From: Candidatus Zixiibacteriota bacterium
Lineage (GTDB): Bacteria; Zixibacteria; MSB-5A5; WJJR01
Assembly (NCBI GenBank): GCA_040752595.1
Contig: JBFMGX010000036.1
Span: forward strand, 1 to 45,106
Length of the DNA stretch: 45,106 bases
Direction of reading: 5' to 3'
Shown: positions 27,124 to 35,750 of the stretch, in pieces
Numbering within the stretch: position 1 is the stretch's first letter
Layout of the letters: each line of letters starts with the position of its first letter
Notes under the pieces: generated by a model
Told to the model about the DNA's origin: nothing
The model's database searches: none
What the model saw: the letters and a program-made list of their open reading frames with translations, nothing else
Made by a program: the position numbers and the translations under genes

Positions 27124-27143
27124 CAAGGGGCTTAAGCTCCTTG
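27124..27143. repeat. CAAGGGGCTTAAG palindrome between the two ABC genes
   Basis: The 20-base near-palindrome CAAGGGGCTTAAGCTCCTTG, further flanked by GGC/GCC-type pairing, repeats the end motif of the 16595-16749 element. It lies in the intergenic gap of the exporter operon. Confidence 0.6.
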
Positions 27144-27167
27144 TTTGCCGGTACGAGACGCGACGTG

Positions 27168-28973
27168 CTACAACCGCTCCAGCTCCTCCCGCAGCGCCTC
27201 CTTCGCCACCCAGCGGGCATAGGCGCCGCCGCGCGCCAGCATCTCCTCATGCGTCCCCGAATCAACCAACTCACCCCGGTCGAAGAACAGGATCCGGTCG
27301 ACCCGCCGCAGGGTGGATAGGCGATGCGTGATCAGAATGAGAATCCTGGTACCGAAGAGTGCGCCGACGCGCGCGGTGATTTCCTGCTCCGTCTCCGCAT
27401 CGACCGCACTGAAGGCGTCATCGAGGATGAGGATCGGGGCATCGGAGGCCAAGGCCCGAGCGAGCGTCACACGCTGCTTCTGCCCCCCCGAAAGGGTGAT
27501 GCCGCGCTCACCGACGATCGTCTCATAGGTCTCCGGGAACTCCGTCACATCCTTCGCCAGTGCCGCCCGCTCCGCGATCTCGTGCAGCCCTTCCGAAGAC
27601 AGCCCGGCTTTCCCCACGGCGATGTTGGCACGCAACGTGTCGGAGAAGAGGAACGGCTCCTGCCCCACCAGCGCGACTTGGGAGCGCCAGACACTCACGG
27701 GAACGGTGTTGGCATCCACGCCGCCCATGATCAGGGTGCCATCGGGCACCGGATAGCGTCGCCATATCAAGTGCGCGACCGTCGACTTGCCGCTACCCGT
27801 GGGCCCTGCCAAAGCCACCGTCTCGCCTGGGACAATGGCAAACGAAATATCGGCCAAGGTCACGCGCCCGGCGCCACTGTCGGTTCCGGCGGCGACGTCC
27901 CCGGAACCGTTGCCGTTTCCCCTGCCGTTCCCCGAATACGTGAACGACAAATGCCGGAATTCCAATGATCCACGCGGAATCGTGGTGACGGCACGGTCAG
28001 CGGTCGGGTCGGCTACAGCGGGCTTGGTCTCGAAGATCGTCGCCAGCCGCCGCAATGAGACCAAACCGCGCTGATAGAGCGACACCACCCAGCCAAGGGC
28101 GATCATCGGCCAGATCAACATCCCCATGTAGACCGTGAACGCCACCAGCGTGCCGAGATCGATGCGACCGTCGATGACGGAGCGGCCGCCGATGTAGAGC
28201 ACCACGATAATCGCCGAGCCGGAGATCAAGCTCATCAGCGGCAGAAAGGCGCCCCACATCTGGATCAGGCGCATGTTGCTGCGGAAGTAATCGCGGTTCT
28301 CGTCGCGAAAGCGCCGACTGCGGTCCGGCTCGGTGGCAAAGGCCTTGATGACGCGAATCCCCGCCAGCGACTCCTGCGCCGAGGCCGACAATCGGGAAAA
28401 CGACTCCTGGATCGCCAGGTAGCGACGGTGCGCCACGCCCCCGAGAAGGTTCGTCAGGATCGCCAGTATGGGCAGGGGCAGAAGGGCCCAGAGCGCCAGG
28501 TGGACATCCAGGTGTAACAAGAGCGGCACCGCGACCAGCGCCACCATGATCGTGTTCGCCCCCTGCATCACGCCGGGGCCGACCAGCATCCTCACCTGCT
28601 CGACGTCCGAGGTCGCCCGCGTGATGATGTCGCCGGTCGGCGTGCGGTCGAAAAAGCCGCCATCCTGCTTCAGGATGTGTGCGAAGAGATCGCCGCGCAG
28701 ATCATACTCGATCTTACGCGAGGCCCAAATCACCGTGCGTCGCATCAGGAAGCGAAAGATGCCCGCCACGACCGCCAGCGCCACGACCAGCGCGGCGTCC
28801 CAGACCAGAAGACGAGCGTCGCCGCCATGTTCGATCCGATTAATGGCCCGGCGCAAGATCAACGGCGCCACCATCGTCAGGGCATTGGTGATGGCAATCG
28901 ATACCAGACCCCACCAGAAATATCTCTGGTAACGGACCAGATACGGCCGGATCAGATACAAGTAGCGGTACAT
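27168..28973 (-). CDS. ABC exporter half-transporter with degenerate ATP site
   Basis: The ATG at 28973 has AGGAGT five bases upstream, giving 601 residues; a start at 29024 lacks support. Six transmembrane helices (about 17-305) precede an ATPase domain with Walker A GPTGSGKST (390-398) and a normal LSGGQ (494-498). Walker B reads ILILDDAFS: Asp519 replaces the catalytic glutamate. With the partner's LSVGE signature this predicts one consensus and one degenerate site, as in known heterodimeric exporters. A Gly/Asn-rich insertion (about 348-369) lies between the first ATPase strands. It is the first gene of the pair. Confidence 0.93.
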   Translation of the reverse strand: MYRYLYLIRPYLVRYQRYFWWGLVSIAITNALTMVAPLILRRAINRIEHGGDARLLVWDAALVVALAVVAGIFRFLMRRTVIWASRKIEYDLRGDLFAHILKQDGGFFDRTPTGDIITRATSDVEQVRMLVGPGVMQGANTIMVALVAVPLLLHLDVHLALWALLPLPILAILTNLLGGVAHRRYLAIQESFSRLSASAQESLAGIRVIKAFATEPDRSRRFRDENRDYFRSNMRLIQMWGAFLPLMSLISGSAIIVVLYIGGRSVIDGRIDLGTLVAFTVYMGMLIWPMIALGWVVSLYQRGLVSLRRLATIFETKPAVADPTADRAVTTIPRGSLEFRHLSFTYSGNGRGNGNGSGDVAAGTDSGAGRVTLADISFAIVPGETVALAGPTGSGKSTVAHLIWRRYPVPDGTLIMGGVDANTVPVSVWRSQVALVGQEPFLFSDTLRANIAVGKAGLSSEGLHEIAERAALAKDVTEFPETYETIVGERGITLSGGQKQRVTLARALASDAPILILDDAFSAVDAETEQEITARVGALFGTRILILITHRLSTLRRVDRILFFDRGELVDSGTHEEMLARGGAYARWVAKEALREELERL

Positions 28974-29137
28974 GCGACTCCTGCCCACGCCCGGGCTGCC
29001 GTGTGTCTGTCTTGTGACATCCACGTGGCAGAATGAATTTAACGTGGCGGGACGCTCATCGTTGGAGGTATTTCATACCAGTCTCATCCCATCGACGTGC
29101 GTCAGCGTCACCCCAACGCCCCGCATGACCGTACCCA

Positions 29138-29264
29138 TGTCATCCCGAGCGAATTCTGCCGCCTTTGGCGGCAGGGTGACGAGAGGGATCTGCTGTTGTC
29201 GTTCGTCCTCCGGATCTCGGATACAGCAGATTCCTCATCCGCCGCGGCGGATTCGGAATGACGG
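29138..29264. repeat. Dispersed palindromic repeat, family A
   Basis: TGTCATCCCGAGCG...GGGATCTGCTG is followed by an inverted relative CAGCAGATTCC...GGAATGACGGA. It occupies most of the 28974-29303 gap between the divergent ABC and Mut7-C genes. I saw no convincing promoter in this gap. Confidence 0.75.
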
Positions 29265-29303
29265 ACGTATGTAGTTTGACAGACTCGTGTGGAGAGCTGT
29301 CCC

Positions 29304-29783
29304 ATGGGCTCGGAACCGAAATTCGCCTGCGATGACCATTGCGGTCGCCTGGCGCGCTGGCTGCGCATCCTCGGCTTCGACTGCACCCACGATCAGACGA
29401 TCACCGATGCCGCCTTGTTGACGGCGGCGCTGGCCGAAGAGCGCATCATTCTCACACGGGACGCTCGCCTCGCGGAACGGACGTTGGCCCGCCGTCGCAT
29501 TCTACTGGATTCCCCCGACCCTCTGAAGCAGGTGGTCCAGGTCCTGCAAGACACGCGAACCACTGTCGATGACGGCCGTCTCTTTACCCGCTGCACCCTC
29601 TGCAACCAGCCAACCGATCCGACCGAACTCGCCGCGGTCATCGACCGTGTTCCACCCTACGTCCAGAAGACGCAGACGACGTTCCGCCTGTGCCCATCTT
29701 GTGGCCGCGTCTTCTGGCGCGGCACCCACGTGCAGCGAATGCTCAAGCGGTTACAGGCGACGGGGATCATCCCCTGGGCGTAG
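29304..29783 (+). CDS. Mut7-C RNase-domain protein with zinc-binding Cys pairs
   Basis: The ATG at 29304 has GGAGAG seven bases upstream, giving 159 residues. The N-terminal half is a PIN-like Mut7-C domain: FACDDHCGRLARWLRILGFD (7-26) and RIILTRDARL (47-56) carry the conserved acidic and basic residues of the predicted RNase fold. The C-terminal half has CTLC (97-100) and CPSC (130-133), probably binding zinc. The family is predicted, not proven, to cleave RNA. Its length matches stand-alone bacterial members. A REP-like repeat overlaps its stop codon. Confidence 0.88.
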   Translation: MGSEPKFACDDHCGRLARWLRILGFDCTHDQTITDAALLTAALAEERIILTRDARLAERTLARRRILLDSPDPLKQVVQVLQDTRTTVDDGRLFTRCTLCNQPTDPTELAAVIDRVPPYVQKTQTTFRLCPSCGRVFWRGTHVQRMLKRLQATGIIPWA

Positions 29784-29805
29784 GGGCGTATTGCAATGCC
29801 CCCCT
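29780..29805. repeat. REP-like palindrome (GTAGGGGC family) overlapping a stop codon
   Basis: GTAGGGGCGTATTGCAATGCCCCCC begins within the TAG stop codon of the Mut7-C gene. It belongs to the same family as the cluster at 35350-35711 and may help end transcription between this gene and the convergent mlaD-like gene. Confidence 0.65.
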
Positions 29806-29850
29806 CCCCGCGAGGGACATCACAACAATGGCAACGATTGTAAGCTGCCT

Positions 29851-30753
29851 TCAGAACAGCGAGACGTGCACAGAGAGGTATTTGCGCGGATTGGCGCGGA
29901 TGTCACTCACCAAGGCATCGATCTCACTGGCGGTTTCTTCCCAACGACGCAGCAGTTGATCGTCGTGGATCAGCCGGGGCAATGAGCCCGCGCCGGTGCG
30001 CATCTCGGTGACGACGTGCTGCACATCATCGGAAATCGAGTCCAGGCGATTGGCAAAGGCCATGATCACCGTGGCGGCGGAGTCGACCCGCTCGACGGCG
30101 CGGGCGGCGGTCGCTTCGTTTTGTTCCACGGTGCGCCGCAATCCGGCGGCCGCCGCGCCGAGATCGGTCACAGCCTGCGAGACATCGCCGCGCTGCTGTT
30201 CCACCAGGTCGGCAGTCTGCGCCGAGACCTTTTCGAGACTGGCGGCAATGGCATTCAGACGCGCCAGCGCCGAGTCGGAGCCGACGGAAGTACGGACGGC
30301 GCGCACGAGATCACGGACCTCCTGCGTCATCCGCCCCATCAAACCCATCACTTCGGGAATGCCCGTGTCGTACTCGCCGCGGGCCGGCGAATCGCGCGGC
30401 AGAAACTCCGCCGCCGTGCCCGTCTGCACGTCGACAAACCGCTCCCCCATGAGGCCGACGTTCTTGATCGTGAACAAGGCGTCGCGCCGTAAGGCCACGT
30501 CGTTGGCCAGATACAGCCCGACGCGTACGCCGCCGCCATCCAAGGCGATCGAGGCCACCTTCCCCTTGGTGACTCCGGAGACCGAGACCGGATCGCCGAC
30601 ATTGAGGGCACCGACATTCGGGAACCAGACATCCTGACGGTAGCGGCTCTTCTCCAACCGGAACCCCTTGAGCCAGAAGAGTCCCGCCACCAAGACGACC
30701 AACGCCACGAGGACCGTGGCGCCCACTTTCAACTCGGCCCGGGAGCTGTCCAT
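29851..30753 (-). CDS. Mce/MlaD-domain lipid-transport protein
   Basis: The 300-residue protein has one N-terminal membrane anchor (about 10-29). An Mce domain (about 36-115) follows, with the GDPVSVSGVTKGKV signature (53-66). A long alpha-helical tail contains repeated ALARLNAIAASLEKV-type heptads. Mce proteins sit in the periplasm, form hexameric rings or tubes, and move phospholipids between membranes with MlaE permease and MlaF ATPase. No such partners lie in the window, so they must be elsewhere, or just not linked. It follows hprK by 119 bases on the same strand. Confidence 0.88.
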   Translation of the reverse strand: MDSSRAELKVGATVLVALVVLVAGLFWLKGFRLEKSRYRQDVWFPNVGALNVGDPVSVSGVTKGKVASIALDGGGVRVGLYLANDVALRRDALFTIKNVGLMGERFVDVQTGTAAEFLPRDSPARGEYDTGIPEVMGLMGRMTQEVRDLVRAVRTSVGSDSALARLNAIAASLEKVSAQTADLVEQQRGDVSQAVTDLGAAAAGLRRTVEQNEATAARAVERVDSAATVIMAFANRLDSISDDVQHVVTEMRTGAGSLPRLIHDDQLLRRWEETASEIDALVSDIRANPRKYLSVHVSLF

Positions 30754-30872
30754 GTGCGGTCTTCTACCCGCCCCGACTACTCCATCCCGCGGCAGTCGGG
30801 GGGGTCACGTCATGTTCTTTGTATCGACAGGATGGGCCCCGTGCCGCAAGGGATCGTGCCGGTCCCCGCCCG

Positions 30873-31841
30873 CTACTCGGTATCCGATTCGAGGTACTGC
30901 GACGTGGCATGACGGCGCATCATCTCCTCGGCCAGGGAACGGGAGAACTCCCGCGGCGTGTGCACGCCGTAGATCTTGAGCATGTGATTCATGGCGATCA
31001 CTTCCGAGATGACCGTGATGTTCTTGCCGGGCGACAACGGGATCGTCACCAGGGGAATCTCCGCGCCGAGAATCGTCGTGAACTTATCCTCCAACCCAAG
31101 GCGTTCATACTCGGCGTCCTCGCGCCACAACTCCAGGCGCACCTCCACCTCGACGCGCTTCTGCAGCCGCACGGAGCGGATGCCGAAGAGCTTCTCAATG
31201 TTGATGATCCCGACGCCGCGAATCTCCATGTGATGTCCGAGATGCTCGCCGGGCGAGCCGATAATCACTCGCGGCGCCCGCCGCGTGATCTTGACGACGT
31301 CATCGGCGACCAACCGGTGGCCGCGCTCCACCAGATCGAGCGCCACCTCCGACTTGCCGACTCCCGACTTCCCCGTGTAGAGCAGGCCAACACCATAGAC
31401 GTCGACCAGCGTGCCGTGGAGCTGCGTCGTGGGTGCAAAACGGACGTCGAGGTAGACGGCCAGACGGTTGATGAACTCCGTCGTTGACAGGCGCGTGCTG
31501 AGAAGCGGCGTCTGGTACTGATCGGCCAGCGCTTCCATCTCGGGAGGGGCGGGGAGATTCTTGGTGATGACGACCATCGGCAGCCCCAGCCGGTAGATCG
31601 ACTCCAGAACGATGCGCCGGCGCTCAGGAGACAGCGAATTGAGATAGGTCATCTCGGTTTCGCCGATGACCTGGGTCCGCTCGTGCGGGTAGCGGTCCAC
31701 ATAGCCGGAGAGCGCCAGACCGGGCCGGTGGATCTCGGTGTTCTGGAGGCGCCGCTTGATGCCGGCACGACCCCCGACGACATGGAGCTCGAACTGCTGT
31801 CGTCGATCCTCCAGGAGTTTCTCGACGGTCACGACTTCCAT
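30873..31841 (-). CDS. hprK: HPr kinase/phosphorylase
   Basis: From the ATG at 31841 (GGAGGT ten bases upstream) the protein has 322 residues, the normal length. The frame extends to 31964 but would overlap hpf. The C-terminal kinase domain has Walker A GKSGVGKS (157-164), the DD pair at 180-181 and the HprK signature HHMEIRGVGIINIEKLFG (203-220). HprK phosphorylates and dephosphorylates a serine of HPr in response to metabolite levels. In Gram-negative bacteria it is often found near rpoN and hpf, as here, and may control non-transport functions. No ptsH gene is in this window. Confidence 0.95.
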   Translation of the reverse strand: MEVVTVEKLLEDRRQQFELHVVGGRAGIKRRLQNTEIHRPGLALSGYVDRYPHERTQVIGETEMTYLNSLSPERRRIVLESIYRLGLPMVVITKNLPAPPEMEALADQYQTPLLSTRLSTTEFINRLAVYLDVRFAPTTQLHGTLVDVYGVGLLYTGKSGVGKSEVALDLVERGHRLVADDVVKITRRAPRVIIGSPGEHLGHHMEIRGVGIINIEKLFGIRSVRLQKRVEVEVRLELWREDAEYERLGLEDKFTTILGAEIPLVTIPLSPGKNITVISEVIAMNHMLKIYGVHTPREFSRSLAEEMMRRHATSQYLESDTE

Positions 31842-31890
31842 GGCGTTGCTGACCTCCGGTCGTCGACCACGGGTCGTCTGGGTCGACGAC

Positions 31891-32250
31891 TCAATACTCC
31901 TCGTCGGAAGAAACCGTCTCCGGCCGGGAAACGGTGCCCTTCGCGCCCGCGATCGCACGGGCATCCTTACTCTTCAATCGGTCCTTATATTTCTTCAGTT
32001 GCGCCTCCATCCGGCCGGCCGCCTCATCGATGGCGGAACGCATGTCTGTCGCCTCGCCGCGTCCGGTCAGCACGGTGCCATGCACCTTGGCCGAGGTCTC
32101 GGCCACATGGCGATGCTTGTCCACTTCCAGAACCCAATGGAGGTCGATGATGTTGTCGAAGAATCGCTCGAACTGCCGGGAGCGGGTCTCGACCTGGCGC
32201 TTGTCATCGCTGGTCAGCTCGCAGTGACGGGCGGTCATCCGTACGGGCAT
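31891..32250 (-). CDS. hpf: Ribosome hibernation promoting factor (short HPF/RaiA type)
   Basis: AAAGGA seven to eight bases upstream marks the ATG at 32250, giving 119 residues. The beta-alpha-beta fold is shown by MTARHCELTSDDKRQVETR and the basic helix EAAGRMEAQLKKYKDRLK. Short HPF binds the 30S decoding region in resting cells and protects or dimerises ribosomes. The extra C-terminal tail is short and acidic, not the dimerisation domain of long HPF. It sits between glpX (66 bases) and hprK (49 bases) in what looks like one operon. Confidence 0.93.
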   Translation of the reverse strand: MPVRMTARHCELTSDDKRQVETRSRQFERFFDNIIDLHWVLEVDKHRHVAETSAKVHGTVLTGRGEATDMRSAIDEAAGRMEAQLKKYKDRLKSKDARAIAGAKGTVSRPETVSSDEEY

Positions 32251-32316
32251 CGCTGGGTCCTTTCCCACTGTCGTCCCGCGAAGGGACAGGTTCATTCGCC
32301 TCTTGGAGCCGTGGGT

Positions 32317-33282
32317 TCATGACGGCGCGAAGGCCGTCTGGTTGACGAAGGAATGGTGTGTCTCAATGAAGCGCACCGTGCGCGTCAAGGAACGCATCAC
32401 GATCGAGTGCGTGACCGCGCCGTCGTGTGTGAACTGCACGCCGCGCAGCATGTCGCCGTTGGTCACCCCGGTGGCGGCGAACATGATGTTCTCGCCCCGG
32501 GCCAGATCCTGTTCCGTGTAGATGTGGTCGAGATCGCGGATCCCCATGGCGTGCGCGCGATCGATCTCCTGCTGGTTGCGCGGCCGCAGTCGGGCCTGCA
32601 TCGCGCCGCCGACACAGCGCAGGGCCGCGGCGGCCAAGACACCCTCCGGCGCGCCGCCGGTCCCCATCAGGACGTCGACGCCGGTGTTCGGCAGCGCCGT
32701 GGCGATCGCCGCCGACACGTCGCCGTCGGGGATCAGCTGGATCCGGCACCCGGTTTGCCGCACCTCGTCGATCAACGACTCATGCCGCTCGCGGTCGAGA
32801 ATCACTACGGTCAGGTTTTCCAGCGACCGCCCCAGGGTCTTGGCGATGCGACGGAGGTTTTCGGCTGGAGACACTCGCAGATCGATGGCCTCCCGCGCCG
32901 CCTCACCGACCGCGATCTTCTCCATGTAGGTGTCTGGGGCATGCAGGAAATGCCCCCGCCGACCCACCGCGATCACCGCCAGCGCGTTCGGCCGTGCATA
33001 CGCGACCGAGTTGGTGCATTCGAGCGGATCGAGGGCGATGTCGATCTCCGGTGGGTGACCCGTTCCCACCCGTTCGCCGATGTAGAGCATCGGCGCCTCA
33101 TCCCGTTCCCCCTCACCGATCACGACCGTGCCGTCCACGTCCACATCGTTGAAGACCGAGCGCATGGCGCGTACCGCCGCCAGGTCGGCGGCATTCTTGT
33201 CACCCTTGCCCAGCCACTGCGCGCTGGCCAGCGCCGCGGCCTCCGTCACTCGGACCATTTCCAGGGCCAGGTTGCGATCCAT
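32317..33282 (-). CDS. glpX: Class II fructose-1,6-bisphosphatase (GlpX)
   Basis: The 321-residue enzyme of gluconeogenesis converts fructose 1,6-bisphosphate to fructose 6-phosphate. Family segments include GEGERDEAPMLYIGE (56-70), DPLECTN (85-91), PDTYMEKI and GTGGAPEGVLAAAALRC. In almost all relatives I recall, the metal loop reads DP(L/I)EGT; here Gly is replaced by Cys89. All acidic ligands remain, so it may still be active. It lies between rpoN and hpf, an addition to that conserved cluster. Confidence 0.94.
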   Translation of the reverse strand: MDRNLALEMVRVTEAAALASAQWLGKGDKNAADLAAVRAMRSVFNDVDVDGTVVIGEGERDEAPMLYIGERVGTGHPPEIDIALDPLECTNSVAYARPNALAVIAVGRRGHFLHAPDTYMEKIAVGEAAREAIDLRVSPAENLRRIAKTLGRSLENLTVVILDRERHESLIDEVRQTGCRIQLIPDGDVSAAIATALPNTGVDVLMGTGGAPEGVLAAAALRCVGGAMQARLRPRNQQEIDRAHAMGIRDLDHIYTEQDLARGENIMFAATGVTNGDMLRGVQFTHDGAVTHSIVMRSLTRTVRFIETHHSFVNQTAFAPS

Positions 33283-33325
33283 CGCTGTGTCCTTGTGGCA
33301 TCGATTACACTTCGTTCATCCCAAG

Positions 33326-33420
33326 AAAAGCAGACCCCTCGCTCCGCTCGGGGTGACAGGAGGTCCCCCCGACTTTCAAGGTGGAGTTGTCGTTCCGAGC
33401 GAAGCGAGGAACCTGCTTTT
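33326..33420. repeat. Dispersed palindromic repeat, family A, in the rpoN-glpX gap
   Basis: GAAAAGCAGACCCCTC...GGGGTGACAGG is followed by GTCGTTCCGAGCGAAGCGAG...CCTGCTTTT. These are inverted relatives that can pair over about 30 bases. The 33283-33574 gap contains this and nothing else I can recognise. Confidence 0.75.
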
Positions 33421-33574
33421 CCACGACCGCGGCCCATCCCCTCGTTCTGCTGGCAGATGCTGTCGTCATGTGATCAGCAAACCCGAAAAGCAACGGGACG
33501 AACGCCATGATACGTCCGTCCCGTGTACCGCGCCATCCCCGCGCGCAGACATGGCCATACCGCCTCGATAACTC

Positions 33575-35077
33575 TCAACTCCAGAGCCCCGTCGCCGCCG
33601 GCGCGGGGGAATTCGATGGGGACTCGGCGGAATCCCGGTCGGTGGCAGCCGGCTTGGCCGGCTTGTCAAAGACGCGCTTGCGGAATCGAGCCGCGGGAAG
33701 ATGCAGCTCCTCGCGGTACTTCGTCACGGTCCGCCGGGCCAACTTGATCCCTTCCGCTTGGAGTCTCTGGTAGATTTCCTGATCCGACAGCGGGCGGCCC
33801 GGATCCTCCCCATCAATGATCGCGCTGATGCGTTGCTTCACCGTCGGCTTGGTCATCTGCTCACCGTCGGTACGCGCCACCCCGGAGTTGAAGAAGAACT
33901 TGATCTCGCGGACTCCCTGCGGGGTCTGCACATACTTGTCGTTGGCCACACGCGAGACCGTCGCGACATTGACACCGACCTTCCGGGCCACGTCCTCCAT
34001 GATCAACGGTTTCAAAAACGCCGGCCCCTTCTCGAAGAAGTCCTTTTGCTCCTCGACGATCGCTTCCATGACCCGGATCATCGTCGAGCGCCTCTGATTG
34101 ATCGCATTGAGCAGCCAGCGCGCTTGCTCGAGCTTCTCGCGGACATATTGTTTGGTCTCGGTCGGCACGCTCTGCCCGCGTCGGAGCAGGTCCTTGTATG
34201 CGTTGTTGATCCGTAGACGGGGAACATTCCGGTCATTGTGATAGACGGCATATTCCTCGTCGATCCGGTCCACGATCAGATCAGGGACAACGGGACGGGC
34301 TCCGACGGTGAACCGCCCCTGTGCCGGACGCGGGGAGAGTGTCCGCAAGTCCTCCATCGCCTGCTGAATCCGTTCGTGCGGGACCCCCAGCGCCTGCGCC
34401 AGTTGCATGTGCGTCTTGCGGTCCAGCTCATGCCAGTGCTCACGCACGATCCGCGCCGCCAGCGACTCGCCCTGATCCTTCTGGGACAGTTGGATGAGAA
34501 GCGATTCCTTCAGGTCACGCGCGCCGACACCGGGCGGGTCGAACGTCTGCACAAGCTTCAGGACAGTCGCCACCTTCTCGATCGGAACCTTGAGATCGGC
34601 CGCCATTTCCTCGACGCTGATCGGCAGCAAACCGTCGTCGTTGATGTTCCCAATGATGTACTCGCCGATTTCCAGCTCGTCGTCGGGCATCTTGGCCAAC
34701 TGCAACTGCTCAATCAGGTGATCGTAGAGCGAGGTTTCCGCCACCGGGGTCCGCTCCAGCGTCTCGTCCGTCTGCTCGGTGACGCGTCGGGGGACGAACT
34801 CCGAGCCCTCCTCGAAATACGACTCCCAGTCGAACTGCTGCTCGGCGGCCGCCTCAGTCTTCGGCGTCTCGCCAGCCGTGCTCTCGTCGATGAGCTCCCG
34901 CTCTTCCGACATCTCCTCGGTCTCGACCGCTTCGATCTCCTCCAGCAGAGGATTGGTCGCCAACTCCTGCCGGAGGGTCTGCTCCAGCTTGAGCACCGGC
35001 ATCTGCAGCATCTTCAGCGATTGAATAAGCTGCGGTGCCAGAACCTGACGGAGACCCAATCGGAGCTCAAGCTTCAA
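33575..35077 (-). CDS. rpoN: RNA polymerase sigma-54 factor
   Basis: The start is TTG (35077) with GAGG about seven bases upstream, giving 500 residues. Region I at the N-terminus is Gln/Leu-rich (LGLRQVLAPQLIQSLKMLQM), followed by an acidic linker (about 45-105). The core-binding domain contains FDPPGVGARDLKESL. The DNA-binding part has a helix-turn-helix (MEDVARKVGVNVATVSRV) and the diagnostic RpoN box ARRTVTKYRE (447-456). Sigma-54 transcribes genes that need AAA+ activators. It leads the rpoN-glpX-hpf-hprK cluster. Confidence 0.97.
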   Translation of the reverse strand: MKLELRLGLRQVLAPQLIQSLKMLQMPVLKLEQTLRQELATNPLLEEIEAVETEEMSEERELIDESTAGETPKTEAAAEQQFDWESYFEEGSEFVPRRVTEQTDETLERTPVAETSLYDHLIEQLQLAKMPDDELEIGEYIIGNINDDGLLPISVEEMAADLKVPIEKVATVLKLVQTFDPPGVGARDLKESLLIQLSQKDQGESLAARIVREHWHELDRKTHMQLAQALGVPHERIQQAMEDLRTLSPRPAQGRFTVGARPVVPDLIVDRIDEEYAVYHNDRNVPRLRINNAYKDLLRRGQSVPTETKQYVREKLEQARWLLNAINQRRSTMIRVMEAIVEEQKDFFEKGPAFLKPLIMEDVARKVGVNVATVSRVANDKYVQTPQGVREIKFFFNSGVARTDGEQMTKPTVKQRISAIIDGEDPGRPLSDQEIYQRLQAEGIKLARRTVTKYREELHLPAARFRKRVFDKPAKPAATDRDSAESPSNSPAPAATGLWS

Positions 35078-35176
35078 GGCATCATCCTCTGCCGGGCCGG
35101 ACTCTTGACCCTATACCGCTGGCAGCCAGCAAGTTGGCCGCAAGCATCGGAAACCGCCACAACGGGTTTCCACAAA

Positions 35177-35204
35177 AATATACCCTCTGTGCCGTCGCGG
35201 GCAA
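35177..35204 (-). promoter_or_regulatory. Possible sigma-70-type promoter of rpoN
   Basis: On the minus strand TTGCCC (35199-35204) and TATATT (35177-35182) are separated by 16 bases, about 100 bases before the rpoN start. The -10 box is good and the -35 box matches in four of six positions. Confidence 0.4.
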
Positions 35205-35349
35205 GACAAAAGAGCGTCGCTCCAACTCCATCCCAATCAATGCGTTATATCCCCCGTGGCTGGTCCGGCGCAAACGCCTCACAGCGGCGTCCACCCAAAG
35301 GTAGTATCGGAAGAAACGCGACTGTGTTTGACCGCGCTGCGAACCTGTT

Positions 35350-35711
35350 GTAGGGGCCGTTCGCGAACAGCCCGCTGTCGATTCCCAAGCCGACGCCGCC
35401 GTCCCAAGAACCCCCTGTCAGGTTTTGTTGGCTCCCTGTGGCGCCGGGTTTGTCCTGATCGGCCGTGCCCAAGGTCACGGGCACACAACAGCGGGTGTAG
35501 GGGCCGTTCGCGAACGGCCCGACCTGTGACGAGACAGACGGACGCATCGCGATGCGCCCCTACGTCGGTGCAGAATGGCCACGTTTGGTATAGGGGTGAG
35601 GCGGCGCCTCGCCCTTCGCTTGCATGTGGAAAGGGCGACCCGGCGGGTCGCCCCTACAGGATGGCGGATGGCGGGATTAGACGGTAGGGGCGTATGGCCA
35701 TACGCCCCTAC
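35350..35711. repeat. Tandem cluster of REP-like palindromes (GTAGGGGC...GCCCCTAC)
   Basis: At least six units lie in this gene-free stretch (gap 35078-35750): GTAGGGGC at 35350, 35497-35520, 35543-35562, about 35590-35618, 35633-35657 and the perfect 28-base palindrome 35684-35711. All share the GTAGGGGC/GCCCCTAC ends, but the cores differ (GTTCGCGAAC, CATCGCGATG, GACCCGGCGGGTC, GTATGGCCATAC). Nothing in it looks coding. It separates rpoN from the TlpA-like gene. Confidence 0.85.
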
Positions 35712-35750
35712 GTTCGTCACAGAAATCGAATGCCATGTGGATTACGGTGC

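Noticed and set aside
25967-27331. Plus-strand open frame of 454 codons
   Set aside because: It is antisense to the ABC exporter genes; the Arg/His-rich product lacks motifs.
35350-35711. CRISPR array
   Set aside because: Units are palindromes with unequal spacing and divergent cores, not identical direct repeats with even spacers, and no cas gene is present.
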